Source: Paenibacillus sp. XY044 (GTDB lineage Bacteria > Bacillota > Bacilli > Paenibacillales > Paenibacillaceae). Taken from it: a stretch of DNA of 64,000 bases. Positions 34,449-43,453 of the stretch are shown here, in pieces (positions within the stretch are counted from its first letter, which is position 1; every line of letters begins with the position of its first letter). The DNA lies in the NCBI RefSeq assembly GCF_002257645.1, contig NZ_NQMO01000001.1:1598065-1662064 (forward strand). The letters are read 5' to 3'. A program made the position numbers and the translations under genes. The notes under the pieces were generated by a model. That model made no database searches. It was not told where the DNA came from and was given only the letters and a program-made list of their open reading frames with translations.

Positions 34449-35282
34449 TTATTTTAATTCATCCATGCCGACAGGGTCCATATCTTCAAAGATCTGGTTC
34501 TCGCCGGCCATGCCCCAAATGAAGGTGTAGCTGTTCGTTCCGACGCCGCTATGGATAGACCAGCTTGGGGAGATGATGCCCTGTTCGTTCCGGACGACAA
34601 GGTGCCGAGTTTCCTGCGGTTCCCCCATGAAGTGGAAGACATTGCCGTCTTCCGGCATGTCAAAGTAGAAGTAAACCTCGGAGCGGCGATTATGCGTATG
34701 GCACGGCATCGTGTTCCACATGCTGCCCGGCTTCAAAAGCGTCATGCCCATCACCAACTGGCAGCTTTGTATTCCACCGGTATGGATGTAACGGTAGATG
34801 GTTCGTTCGTTGGAATTGGTCAGGCTGCCAAGGTTGTTAGGCGAAGCTTCACTGATAGCCGCCTTAACCGTCGGGTAGGCCTTGTGGGCAGGTGTGGAGT
34901 TCAAATAGTACTTAGCCGGATTCGCTTTGTCGCTGCTGCTGAATACCACTTCCTTGGCTCCGAGACCCACGTAGAGGCAGTCCTTCGAATCGAGGGAATA
35001 ATCCGTACCGTCGACACTGATCGTGCCCGGTCCACCGACATTGATGATGCCGATTTCGCGGCGCTCAAGAAACGTATCGGCCCCCATCGTTTTTGGGTCA
35101 GCTTCCAGCTTGACGCTTTGGTTCACAGGAACTGCGCCGCCGACGATGAATCGGTCGACATGCGTGTAGTAGAGTGTGAGCTGATCTTCCACAAACATCG
35201 ATTCGATCAAAAATTCCTGACGCAGGCGCGCAGTATCAAACGCTTTCACTTCTTGGGGATGAGATGCGTATCTAATTTCCAT
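34449..35282 (-). CDS. kduI: 5-dehydro-4-deoxy-D-glucuronate isomerase (KduI)
   Basis: A 277-residue cupin isomerase. It starts MEIRYASHPQEVKAFDTARL and contains the zinc site HTHNRRSEVYFYF, both diagnostic of KduI. It isomerises 4-deoxy-5-ketouronate from pectin or glycosaminoglycan lyases to 2,5-diketo-3-deoxygluconate, the KduD substrate. TTGGAGGT precedes the ATG. It is first in the operon behind a good promoter. Confidence 0.94.
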   Translation of the reverse strand: MEIRYASHPQEVKAFDTARLRQEFLIESMFVEDQLTLYYTHVDRFIVGGAVPVNQSVKLEADPKTMGADTFLERREIGIINVGGPGTISVDGTDYSLDSKDCLYVGLGAKEVVFSSSDKANPAKYYLNSTPAHKAYPTVKAAISEASPNNLGSLTNSNERTIYRYIHTGGIQSCQLVMGMTLLKPGSMWNTMPCHTHNRRSEVYFYFDMPEDGNVFHFMGEPQETRHLVVRNEQGIISPSWSIHSGVGTNSYTFIWGMAGENQIFEDMDPVGMDELK

Positions 35283-35298
35283 GTTCGTACCTCCAAAG

Positions 35299-35360
35299 GT
35301 TCATAATGGTTTGAATTAGTTCTATATTGTTCATTATAGTTCATTTATTTGGAATTTCAA
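35299..35360 (-). promoter_or_regulatory. kduI promoter with five 10-bp-phased operator elements
   Basis: On the minus strand TTGAAA (35360-35355) and TATAAT (35338-35333) are 16 bp apart. On the plus strand GTTCA, GTTTG, GTTCT, GTTCA and GTTCA start at 35299, 35309, 35319, 35329 and 35339, exactly one element per 10 bp. They overlap the -10 and run toward the start codon, so they likely bind the operon's DeoR protein along one face of the helix. Confidence 0.8.
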
Positions 35361-35481
35361 GCATCTTTTGAAGCGGATACATTTCCACAATTGACCAGCC
35401 ATTCGGCGATCTGATATGTTGGACTTGGAAGGTAAAACGATAAAATTTACGCTAATTCCAAAACTCCGGGAGGTGATGAGA

Positions 35482-36690
35482 TTGTCGGAAGCATTCCATA
35501 TCCGGCCGGCGGAAGCGGCGGATATCCCGTTTTTGTGGGAGATGCTGTACGCTTCCATGTATACGCCGGAAGGGGAGCCCCCTTTATCGCGCGATATCCT
35601 TTCGCGGCCTGAAATATCGAAGTACTTGGACGGCTTTGGAAGGGCGGGAGATATGGCTTTTATAGCTGTCTCTGATAAAGGTGAGCGATTGGGCTCGGTC
35701 ACACTCCGATTGTTTGATGCGGAACATCCCGGATACGGGTACGTGGACGCGAATACGCCGGAGCTGGGTATGGCCATCCTGCCGGAACATCGGGGAAAGG
35801 GCATCGGAACCCGGCTCATAGAGCGGGCGTTCGAAGAGCTGGATGCTGCAGGAATTCCGGCCGTATCCTTAAGCGTAGACCCCAGAAACCGTGCGATGAG
35901 GCTGTATGAACGCTTCGGTTTCACGAAAGTCGGGATGTCGGGAACTTCGGTCACGATGAAGGCGCGGGTTCACCGCCCGGACATGAAGGGAACCGGGGTA
36001 GACACTACATATATGGAAAGTGGGGAACAACACATGAGCCAAAGCGTCAAGAGGCTGGACAAAGAAATGACGAAGCGGGTTCAACTGGACTATTTGCTGC
36101 ATCTTCCTGAAGCCTATGAAAGCGAACCGGAAAAGGAATGGCCACTCATCCTTTTCCTGCACGGGGCGGGAGAACGCGGAAATGATGTGGAGCTGGTCAA
36201 GGTACACGGTATTCCTAAGATCGCGGAGCAAGATCCGGCGTTTCCGTTTATCGCCGTGTCTCCCCAATGTCCGGAGGATTTTTTCTGGGCGATGGAGGAA
36301 GACGCCTTGATGGCTCTCCTGGATGATGTACAGCATCAATATCGAGTAGACCCGAAGCGTGTTTATTTAACGGGGTTAAGTATGGGCGGCTATGGTTCAT
36401 GGCATTTGGCTGCTATGTATCCTGGTAAGTGGGCTGCGGTGGTGCCGATTTGCGGGGGCCTGGAACCCAAATATGCCAAGCAGATCAAAGATATCCCGAT
36501 CTGGGCGTTCCATGGGGCCAAGGATGATGTTGTTCCGCTGTCGGAATCCGAACAAATCGTGAAGGCGCTGGAAGAAATCGGCGGCAACGTGAAATTTACG
36601 GTATATCCGGACGCAAATCATAATTCCTGGACCGAGACTTACGCCAACAAAGAATTGTATGCCTGGCTGCTCAGCCACTCATTATCTTAA
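35482..36690 (+). CDS. GNAT acetyltransferase fused to alpha/beta-hydrolase esterase
   Basis: A protein of about 402 residues with two domains. Residues 1-160 are a GNAT acetyltransferase (LGMAILPEHRGKGIGTRLIERAF is the acetyl-CoA site, near residues 94-116, then NRAMRLYERFGF). Residues about 185-402 are a phospholipase/carboxylesterase-type hydrolase (LFLHGAGERG, nucleophile Ser in GLSMGGYGSWH, Asp in GAKDDVVP, His in DANHNSW). TTG at 35482 follows GGGAGG by 8 nt. The linker contains ATG at 36034 where the hydrolase would start alone, so two genes may have fused by loss of a stop. A function in esterified-glycan use is possible. Confidence 0.85.
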   Translation: MSEAFHIRPAEAADIPFLWEMLYASMYTPEGEPPLSRDILSRPEISKYLDGFGRAGDMAFIAVSDKGERLGSVTLRLFDAEHPGYGYVDANTPELGMAILPEHRGKGIGTRLIERAFEELDAAGIPAVSLSVDPRNRAMRLYERFGFTKVGMSGTSVTMKARVHRPDMKGTGVDTTYMESGEQHMSQSVKRLDKEMTKRVQLDYLLHLPEAYESEPEKEWPLILFLHGAGERGNDVELVKVHGIPKIAEQDPAFPFIAVSPQCPEDFFWAMEEDALMALLDDVQHQYRVDPKRVYLTGLSMGGYGSWHLAAMYPGKWAAVVPICGGLEPKYAKQIKDIPIWAFHGAKDDVVPLSESEQIVKALEEIGGNVKFTVYPDANHNSWTETYANKELYAWLLSHSLS

Positions 36691-36694
36691 ATAA

Positions 36695-36744
36695 AAAAAA
36701 GGATGGATAGGCCGGGGCGGTGCCTGGCTTATCCGTCCTTTTTT
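36695..36744 (+). terminator. Terminator of the GNAT-esterase gene
   Basis: GGATGGATAGGCC pairs with GGCTTATCCGTCC (two G-U pairs) between an A-run and six T residues, so it may also work on the other strand. Confidence 0.88.
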
Positions 36745-36846
36745 GTATGCCAACGTATTTTTCACCGATCAAGCGTCCGCTTACCGCATCCCAACCGAAC
36801 TCGCTCATGATCATCGGTATGCCGGCGCCTCCGGCCCGGTCTAGTT
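36745..36846 (-). pseudogene. Possible coding remnant on the minus strand
   Basis: The minus strand reads AGGAGIPMIMSEFGWDAVSG followed by RLIGEKYVGIQ with no stop, which looks like real protein, not random sequence, and could be the C-terminal end of a lost enzyme such as a serine or glycoside hydrolase. No start or full domain remains. Family uncertain. The rest of the gap to 36989 holds a TATAAT at 36942-36947 without a clear -35. Confidence 0.3.
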
Positions 36847-36989
36847 CCGCTCGAAAGCAGCTTAATTACGGTTTGCGATGATTCGTCCCAAAAATAATTC
36901 TAAAGGTTATCCCTGAACCGAAAGGGGATCAGCCTCCGCCGTATAATTCATTAATACCAAAGAGATTGACCACAAAAAAAGGCGGGGTT

Positions 36990-39230
36990 ATGATGCGCAA
37001 ATCATGGTTTAAACGACTGTTGTTGTCCTACATGCCGGTATTTATCATTGTCGTCACCTTTATTTTCTTTATTTTCTTTCAACTGTTCAGCGAGCAAAGT
37101 CGAAGTGAGGCGCTGAATGCCAACAAGACGCTTTCCCTTCAGGCGATGCGGATCGTGGATACGTCGCTGAAAGTGATCGATAATATGATCGTCCTTGAGA
37201 GTATTAACAGCGAGCCGTTAAACAATTTTTTTCGGGCAGCTGGAGGCAGTGATCCTTATATCAACATCAGGGCCGTGCAGAAGCTCAAAGAACTGATTAA
37301 TTACTACCCTTTGATCGATTCGATTTACCTGGTGCGCAATTCGGATGGATATGTGCTCAGTGACGCAACCAACGCCTACATTGGCTCGTATCCTGACCAC
37401 ACTTTTATAGAGGAATACCAAGTATCGAAAACTCCGAAGTGGACCGGTGGGCGCAGCTTTGAACAATTCAAAATGATCGGCGGCAAACAGGTGGTCAGCC
37501 TGGTGCGTGGATCTCCATATATGAAAAATGATCTCGGTATGATCGTGGTTAACGTCTCGGTGGATTCGCTCAACAAGTTGACGGAAGATATGTATGAATC
37601 GAAGGTCAGCTTTATCCAGGTAAACGATGCTTCCGGCCGACTTTTGTTCGGAAGTGAAGCGAAAGTAGAAAAATCCGAGCTCTTCTCGGAATATACCTCC
37701 GGCTACACCGGTTGGAAATATGGAAGCGGTCTCATCAACGGCGGATATGTCAATGCGGTTTCAGCGCTGTATAACCTGTGGTTTGCGGTAGGTCTCATTA
37801 TGATCGCTGCCGGATTCATCTGGATGATCTATGTGACTCGGCGCAACGCCAAGCCGATTGAGCGGATTGCGGAGCGTTTCAGCGGCTATTCCCTGCCTGT
37901 AAGCGGCGCTGGTTTATGGAAAGGCAAGCCCGATGAGTTCGCTTTTATTGAGTCGGCATTCGACCATATCCTGGAGCAGTCCAGGACATATCAGGAGAGA
38001 TACCAGGAAGATCTTCATCTTCGAACAAGATATTTGTTCCATCAACTGATCGAGGGACAAACCGAGATAAGCCTGGAAAAGTGGAGGGAGGAAGCCGTCA
38101 GGCTGAATCTGCCCGAGCCACTGGAGCGGTTTAGGCTGCTTATCATTGAAATGGACAAGTACGGAGAATTCTGCCGGAAGTATACGGCAGGTGACCAGAA
38201 TTTGCTGAAATTCACCCTGCGGACGGTGGCGGGCGAGATTGCGATGAGACTGAATATTCGTATCTGGTCGGAATGGACGTCACCTTCCAGTCTAGCCGTC
38301 ATTTGCTTTGAGCGGGAGGAGACAGACGATAGAGAAGGGGAGGTTTTGGCCCGTTTTGCAGCGCAAACGCTGAACTGGACCGAACAAAACTTGAAATTCA
38401 CTGTTACGATTGGAAGCGGCGAGGGGATATACCGGATCCATGACCTGCCCAAGTCGTATAAAAGCGCAGTCGAAGCGCTCAAATACAAAATCGTCCTCGG
38501 GGAAAACCGACTGATCCGCAGCCAGGATATCGCCGGCACAAGCAATGCCGAAGTATACGCGCATCTGGGCGAAATTCGTTCGATCATTCAATCCTTCCGA
38601 ATGCTGAATATCGGGTGGGAAGAGCTATACGAGGCGTGGTTTGGACAGTTGAAGGGCAGCCTTCTAACCAACGAAGAGATATTTAATCTGATGAATTATT
38701 TACTGTACAACGTCGGCCGGGAGCTTTCGGACATGAATAAAGAATTCTATCGGCGATGGGTTCAGGAAGGACTTCCCATGCTGACGGAAATGTTGGAGCA
38801 CGGCAGTTCACTGGAGCAGCTGCGGTTTGAAATCAAGCAGGAGTTGTCCAGTCTGTTCGAATCCATGCGCCGGCATCAGGAAGGCAGGCAGTATACATCG
38901 ATGATTCGGGATATCTGCAAACTGATCGAGCAGGACTATGCCAACCCGAACCTTTCCCTGGAGATGCTCGGTGACCGCTTTCAGTTGAATCCCAAATATA
39001 TCAGCAAATTGTTCAAGGAGCACACCGGACAGAGGTTTGTCGATTTCCTTATCCATGTTCGGATGCGTGAAGCGGTAAGGCTGTTGTTGGAAACGGATGA
39101 CTCGGTACAAGAGATCGCGGAGGGGGTCGGCTATACCCATGCCATCTCGTTTACGCGTGTTTTTAAACGAATTATGGGAGTGGCACCGGGCGAATACCGC
39201 AGCGATCAGCTTCGTAAAGCAAACGGGTGA
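36990..39230 (+). CDS. Membrane-bound AraC-family regulator with extracellular sensor
   Basis: A protein of about 746 residues. It has an N-terminal membrane helix (about residues 12-34), an extracellular Cache-like sensing region (about 35-265), a second membrane helix (about 268-290), a long cytoplasmic linker, and a C-terminal AraC HTH (about 645-745: LSLEMLGDRFQLNPKYISKL, then AEGVGYTHAISFTRVFKR). It is a one-protein alternative to a YesM/YesN pair, as seen upstream of Lpl-type importers in Paenibacillus. GGCGGGG precedes ATG 36990. It should switch on the importer genes at 39431-43225 when an extracellular glycan signal is present. Confidence 0.9.
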   Translation: MMRKSWFKRLLLSYMPVFIIVVTFIFFIFFQLFSEQSRSEALNANKTLSLQAMRIVDTSLKVIDNMIVLESINSEPLNNFFRAAGGSDPYINIRAVQKLKELINYYPLIDSIYLVRNSDGYVLSDATNAYIGSYPDHTFIEEYQVSKTPKWTGGRSFEQFKMIGGKQVVSLVRGSPYMKNDLGMIVVNVSVDSLNKLTEDMYESKVSFIQVNDASGRLLFGSEAKVEKSELFSEYTSGYTGWKYGSGLINGGYVNAVSALYNLWFAVGLIMIAAGFIWMIYVTRRNAKPIERIAERFSGYSLPVSGAGLWKGKPDEFAFIESAFDHILEQSRTYQERYQEDLHLRTRYLFHQLIEGQTEISLEKWREEAVRLNLPEPLERFRLLIIEMDKYGEFCRKYTAGDQNLLKFTLRTVAGEIAMRLNIRIWSEWTSPSSLAVICFEREETDDREGEVLARFAAQTLNWTEQNLKFTVTIGSGEGIYRIHDLPKSYKSAVEALKYKIVLGENRLIRSQDIAGTSNAEVYAHLGEIRSIIQSFRMLNIGWEELYEAWFGQLKGSLLTNEEIFNLMNYLLYNVGRELSDMNKEFYRRWVQEGLPMLTEMLEHGSSLEQLRFEIKQELSSLFESMRRHQEGRQYTSMIRDICKLIEQDYANPNLSLEMLGDRFQLNPKYISKLFKEHTGQRFVDFLIHVRMREAVRLLLETDDSVQEIAEGVGYTHAISFTRVFKRIMGVAPGEYRSDQLRKANG

Positions 39231-39256
39231 AAACGGTTTGGTGGTGGAAAACGGTT

Positions 39257-39284
39257 AAGGCGGCGATTGGATCGCGGCCTTTTT
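39257..39284 (+). terminator. Terminator of the membrane AraC gene
   Basis: AAGGCGGCGAT pairs with ATCGCGGCCTTTTT, with one mismatch, ending in five T residues. Confidence 0.75.
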
Positions 39285-39333
39285 CGTTTTGCCGTAAAGA
39301 GGCGAAAATGGTTAACCCGTATATTCTTGTTTC

Positions 39334-39363
39334 TTGTTGACCAGCGGATCAGCCGTTTACAAT
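39334..39363 (+). promoter_or_regulatory. Candidate promoter of the second importer operon
   Basis: TTGTTG (39334-39339) and TACAAT (39358-39363) are 18 bp apart, 67 nt before the permease start. It is moderate in quality and probably needs the activator upstream. Confidence 0.45.
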
Positions 39364-39430
39364 CGCATTACATTCCGCTGCATTCGAAAAAGGGTGCAGC
39401 GATTTCCGAATCATACCTTGGAAGGAGTTC

Positions 39431-40423
39431 ATGCTGATGCGAAGTCCGCGCAACAAGCTGCAAACCGGTCCTGGACTACCCCATTCCGCTCAGGCCGGAG
39501 CAGCCATCCGCCACCGCCCGCAAACGACATGGGTCCGGATCAGGCGCCATTGGCAGCTGTATTTGGTTCTCCTGCTGCCTTTTCTTTACTTGATTGTGTT
39601 CAAATATGTCCCCATGGCGGGGATCGTGATCGCTTTCAAGGATTACAGCGTCATTAAAGGGATTTGGGGCAGCCCTTGGGTCGGGTTCAAATACTTTGAA
39701 CAGTTTTTCGCATCTCCCAACTTCTGGCTCTACATCAAAAACACGCTCGGGATCAGCTTCTATGGTTTGGTCGTCGGCTTTCCGTCACCGATCATTCTGG
39801 CGCTCGCCTTGAACGAAATACGCGGTGGCTTGTTCAAGAAAAGCGTGCAGATGATATCCTACGCCCCCTATTTTATATCGACGGTTATCATGGTATCGAT
39901 CATTATCGTCAATTTAACCCCCCATGTGGGCATGGTCAGCAAGCTGTTCGAAATGATGGGGATGACCCAAACGAATTTTATGGGTATGCCGGGGCTGTTC
40001 AAATCCATTTATGTCTGGTCCGATGTATGGCAGTACACCGGTTACGGGGCGATCATCTATATCGCTGCACTCGCCGGAGTGAATCCCGAACTGTATGAGT
40101 CGGCCAGAGTCGATGGAGCTTCCCGAATCCAGAAAATCATCAGCATCGATATCCCCAGCCTGATTCCGGTGTCGGTGATCATGCTGATTCTGAATCTAGG
40201 CAACATCATGAAACTCGGCTTCGAAAAAATCTATTTGATGCAAAACCCGCTCAATCTCGCCACTTCCGAAGTGATCTCCACCTATGTTTATAAGGTAGGA
40301 CTGCTTGGTTCCAGTTTCAGCTTCTCGGCGGCCATCGGCTTCTTCAACTCGGTTGTGAATTTGATCCTGCTGATCGCCGTGAATTACATCGCCCGCAAGC
40401 TGTCGAGCAGCAGCCTGTGGTAA
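39431..40423 (+). CDS. Sugar ABC transporter permease (LplB-type)
   Basis: A 330-residue permease with a cytoplasmic N-terminus, six membrane helices starting around LYLVLLLPFLYLIVFKYVPM, and the EAA loop NPELYESARVDGASRIQKI. It matches the LplB-like permease of Bacillota oligosaccharide importers. AAGGAG precedes the ATG at 39431 (an ATG at 39437 is also possible). It pairs with the permease at 40491 and the lipoprotein at 41513. Confidence 0.93.
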   Translation: MLMRSPRNKLQTGPGLPHSAQAGAAIRHRPQTTWVRIRRHWQLYLVLLLPFLYLIVFKYVPMAGIVIAFKDYSVIKGIWGSPWVGFKYFEQFFASPNFWLYIKNTLGISFYGLVVGFPSPIILALALNEIRGGLFKKSVQMISYAPYFISTVIMVSIIIVNLTPHVGMVSKLFEMMGMTQTNFMGMPGLFKSIYVWSDVWQYTGYGAIIYIAALAGVNPELYESARVDGASRIQKIISIDIPSLIPVSVIMLILNLGNIMKLGFEKIYLMQNPLNLATSEVISTYVYKVGLLGSSFSFSAAIGFFNSVVNLILLIAVNYIARKLSSSSLW

Positions 40424-40490
40424 GACGCAGTAGAATCGGCGCGAAGGCTGGAACATGACTCATCAAATTGGTGTCCAAGGGGGGGACAAA

Positions 40491-41396
40491 ATGTCCAAAG
40501 CAGCATCAACAACCATTCGGGAATCCAGGGGCGACCGCATTTTTGTCGCTATGGTCTATGCTTTTTTGACCTTGATTCTGATTATTGTGGCCGTGCCGCT
40601 GATCTACATCCTTAGCTCATCCATAAGCTCGCCGCAGGCCGTCGTATCCGGCAAAGTGTGGCTGTTCCCGGTTGATTTTACGCTGGATGGTTACAAGGCG
40701 GTGTTCCAGAACCCGCAGATCGGCGTCGGGTACATGAATTCCTTGTTCTATACGGTGGTCGGGACGGCGATCAACGTGACCTTGACGATCATGTTCGGAT
40801 ATCCGCTTGCCAAACGAACGCTGTACGGCCGCCATTTCTTTATGATTGTCCTGGTCATCACCATGATGTTCGACGGGGGCTTGATTCCGTACTATCTCGT
40901 CGTGAAGGATCTTCATCTGCTCGATACCCGATGGGCGATGATACTACCGGGAGCGATGGGGGTGATCCAGGTAATCGTTGCCCGCACCTTCTTCCAGACG
41001 ACCATCCCGGAAGAGCTGTCCGAAGCGGCGGAGCTTGATGGATGCAGCGATATCCGATTCATTCTCAGCATCGTGCTGCCCCTGTCTAAACCGATCATCG
41101 CCGTTATGACGCTAATGTATGCCGTCGGCCATTGGAATGCGTATTTTGACGCCCTGATCTTTCTCAGGTCTCCGGACTTGTTTCCGCTGCAAATCATTCT
41201 GCGCAACGTCTTGATTCTGAACACGGTGGATCCGTCGATGATGGCCAATGTGGATCAGGTGCAAGCGCAGCAAGGACTGAAGGACCTGTTGAAATATTCG
41301 TTGATCGTGGTCGCGAGCGCTCCGGTGCTGATCATTTATCCTTTCGTCCAAAAGCACTTTGTCAAAGGAGTCATGATCGGTTCCCTGAAAGGATAG
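40491..41396 (+). CDS. Sugar ABC transporter permease (YtcP-type)
   Basis: A 301-residue permease with six membrane helices and the EAA loop EELSEAAELDGCSDIRFI. ATG 40491 follows GGGGGGGAC; in-frame upstream codons from 40455 lack such a signal. It forms the channel together with the LplB-type permease. Confidence 0.93.
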   Translation: MSKAASTTIRESRGDRIFVAMVYAFLTLILIIVAVPLIYILSSSISSPQAVVSGKVWLFPVDFTLDGYKAVFQNPQIGVGYMNSLFYTVVGTAINVTLTIMFGYPLAKRTLYGRHFFMIVLVITMMFDGGLIPYYLVVKDLHLLDTRWAMILPGAMGVIQVIVARTFFQTTIPEELSEAAELDGCSDIRFILSIVLPLSKPIIAVMTLMYAVGHWNAYFDALIFLRSPDLFPLQIILRNVLILNTVDPSMMANVDQVQAQQGLKDLLKYSLIVVASAPVLIIYPFVQKHFVKGVMIGSLKG

Positions 41397-41512
41397 GCGG
41401 GGAGCCAGCTTAAGGGAGGTGGTGCGGTCCGCTATTACGGAAGAACCGGGTGCTTGGAGGATTTACAGGTTGTGACCAAGAATACCATGAAAAAGAATGG
41501 GGAGTTGTTTCG

Positions 41513-43225
41513 ATGCGCAGAAGATGGACGAAGTCTTTAACCGCGGCGTTAACCTGTTTGTTAGCCTTGACGATGCTGCTGAGTGCCTGCGGGGGATCCG
41601 CTGATACGGGCAAGCCCGACGCTGCGGGTGAGCCGGGCGGGGAATCGCCTTCGGAACAAAGCGATTTGTTTACGGAGGTCGGCACCTATCCGATTGCGAA
41701 GCAGCCAATGACGATAAGAATGTTCGCGCCGCAGTTCCCGACCATCGAGAATATGGAAACCAACGCTTTTACCCAATACCTGGAGAAGAAAACGAACATC
41801 AAGATCGATTGGGATCTGGTTCCGAACAACGCCTTGAAGGACCGCAAACAGCTGATGCTGGCCAGTGGAGACTACCCTGAGGTCATCCTGCAGGGGGATC
41901 TCTCCAAGGAAGAACAAATGAAGTACGGCAAGCAAGGCGTGTTTATCCCGCTGAACGACCTGATCGAACAATACGCGCCGAATATTAAGAAAGCGATGCA
42001 GGATATCTCTTATATGAAGGATTCGATCACCGCCCCGGACGGGAATATCTACGCCCTTCCTCAAGTGAACGAATGTTATCATTGCGATAACGCGCTGAAG
42101 ATGTGGATTAATAAGAAATGGCTCGATCAGTTGGGACTGTCCGTCCCTACCACCACAGAGGAGTTTTACAACGTCCTGAAAGCTTTTAAGGAAAAGGACC
42201 CGAACGGAAACGGCAAAGCCGATGAAATTCCACTCACAGGTTCGGATGAAATGTGGGCGGGCAACGTGTCGGCCTTCTTGATGAACTCCTTCATTTTGGA
42301 TGATTATACCGAGAAGAACGCTGGCACCTTCCTGCGGGTCGCTGATGGCAAGGTTGACTTTACGGCCAATAAAGAGGAATGGAAACAGGGTCTAATCTAC
42401 TTAAACAAACTGTACAAAGAGGGTTTGATTGATCCTGCCGCCTTTACGCAGAATGCCGACGCCGTTCAGCAAATGGCCAACCGGGAACCGGACAACGTCA
42501 TGGGTGCATTGTCCACAGCGCTGATCAGCTACGCCTACAGCATGGATGACAAAGCGCCGCGGCATAAGGATTACGTCGTGGTACCGCCTCTGAAAGGACC
42601 CAATGGCGTTCAGCAAACCTTGAATTTTGCCGGTATTGGCAGTTCCCAGTTTGCCATTACGAATAAAGCGACCAAAGATCAGCAGATTGCCGCGATCCGC
42701 CTTGCAGACTACCTGTACACCGAAGAAGCGATCGTGCTGGAGGAGAACGGACCGGAAGACAAAGGCTGGCGGAAGGCAAAAGACGGAGAACTGGATATTA
42801 ACGGACAGCAAGCGAAGTATACGACGATTCCGAAAACGGACAAAAAGCCGACGCATAATGACGGATGGGAACAGATCGGGCCATCGTTAAGAACTTATGC
42901 GTACCGGGCTTCCTGGACCGCACCGCAAGATCCGCTGGCATCGGACGGATACGGAACGCGGCTGAATCAGGTATCCAAGGAATATGAGCCATACCATTCC
43001 AAGGAGCAGTACCCAAATGGCGTATTTATCGCGCTGGAAGACGCGGAGATCGCGGCGCAAATCAAAACGACGCTGATCGATTACGTAAAGTCCAATATGG
43101 CTCAATTCATTACAGGATCCAAAGACATCAACAAGGAATGGGACGCCTACGTCAAGGGATTAGACGGACTCCAATTAACCCAATACCTTGACATCTATCA
43201 AAAAGCTTTGGATGCGAAAAAGTAA
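41513..43225 (+). CDS. Sugar ABC transporter substrate-binding lipoprotein (LplA-type)
   Basis: A 570-residue extracellular solute-binding protein with a signal peptide and lipobox LLSAC (Cys26). The large size (over 500 residues) is characteristic of the LplA-like group that carries oligosaccharides with a shared ATPase. GGGGAG precedes the ATG at 41513. A terminator follows. With kduI-kduD close by, an oligouronide or pectin fragment is a reasonable guess for the ligand. Confidence 0.92.
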   Translation: MRRRWTKSLTAALTCLLALTMLLSACGGSADTGKPDAAGEPGGESPSEQSDLFTEVGTYPIAKQPMTIRMFAPQFPTIENMETNAFTQYLEKKTNIKIDWDLVPNNALKDRKQLMLASGDYPEVILQGDLSKEEQMKYGKQGVFIPLNDLIEQYAPNIKKAMQDISYMKDSITAPDGNIYALPQVNECYHCDNALKMWINKKWLDQLGLSVPTTTEEFYNVLKAFKEKDPNGNGKADEIPLTGSDEMWAGNVSAFLMNSFILDDYTEKNAGTFLRVADGKVDFTANKEEWKQGLIYLNKLYKEGLIDPAAFTQNADAVQQMANREPDNVMGALSTALISYAYSMDDKAPRHKDYVVVPPLKGPNGVQQTLNFAGIGSSQFAITNKATKDQQIAAIRLADYLYTEEAIVLEENGPEDKGWRKAKDGELDINGQQAKYTTIPKTDKKPTHNDGWEQIGPSLRTYAYRASWTAPQDPLASDGYGTRLNQVSKEYEPYHSKEQYPNGVFIALEDAEIAAQIKTTLIDYVKSNMAQFITGSKDINKEWDAYVKGLDGLQLTQYLDIYQKALDAKK

Positions 43226-43242
43226 ATGCTGAAGCGACAAGG

Positions 43243-43283
43243 GGTTCCCCGTTATCGGTTATGCCGAGAGGGGGACCTTTTTT
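43243..43283 (+). terminator. Terminator of the second importer operon
   Basis: GGTTCCCC pairs with GGGGGACC (one G-U), with a CGG/CCG inner stem, followed by six T residues. Confidence 0.85.
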
Positions 43284-43453
43284 CTTGCAGTCAGAAAATG
43301 GGCTGCTGGGTTATAAGATCGGCTCGTTCCGTGCCAGTTCCAGGCGCAAGCTCAGGGCATAAAAACGGAATTCGCTGGAAACTCTACTTCATATCATTGC
43401 GACTTTAAAACTACCCAGCTTATGTACATAAACCAGAAAAGGAGATCAGCAGC

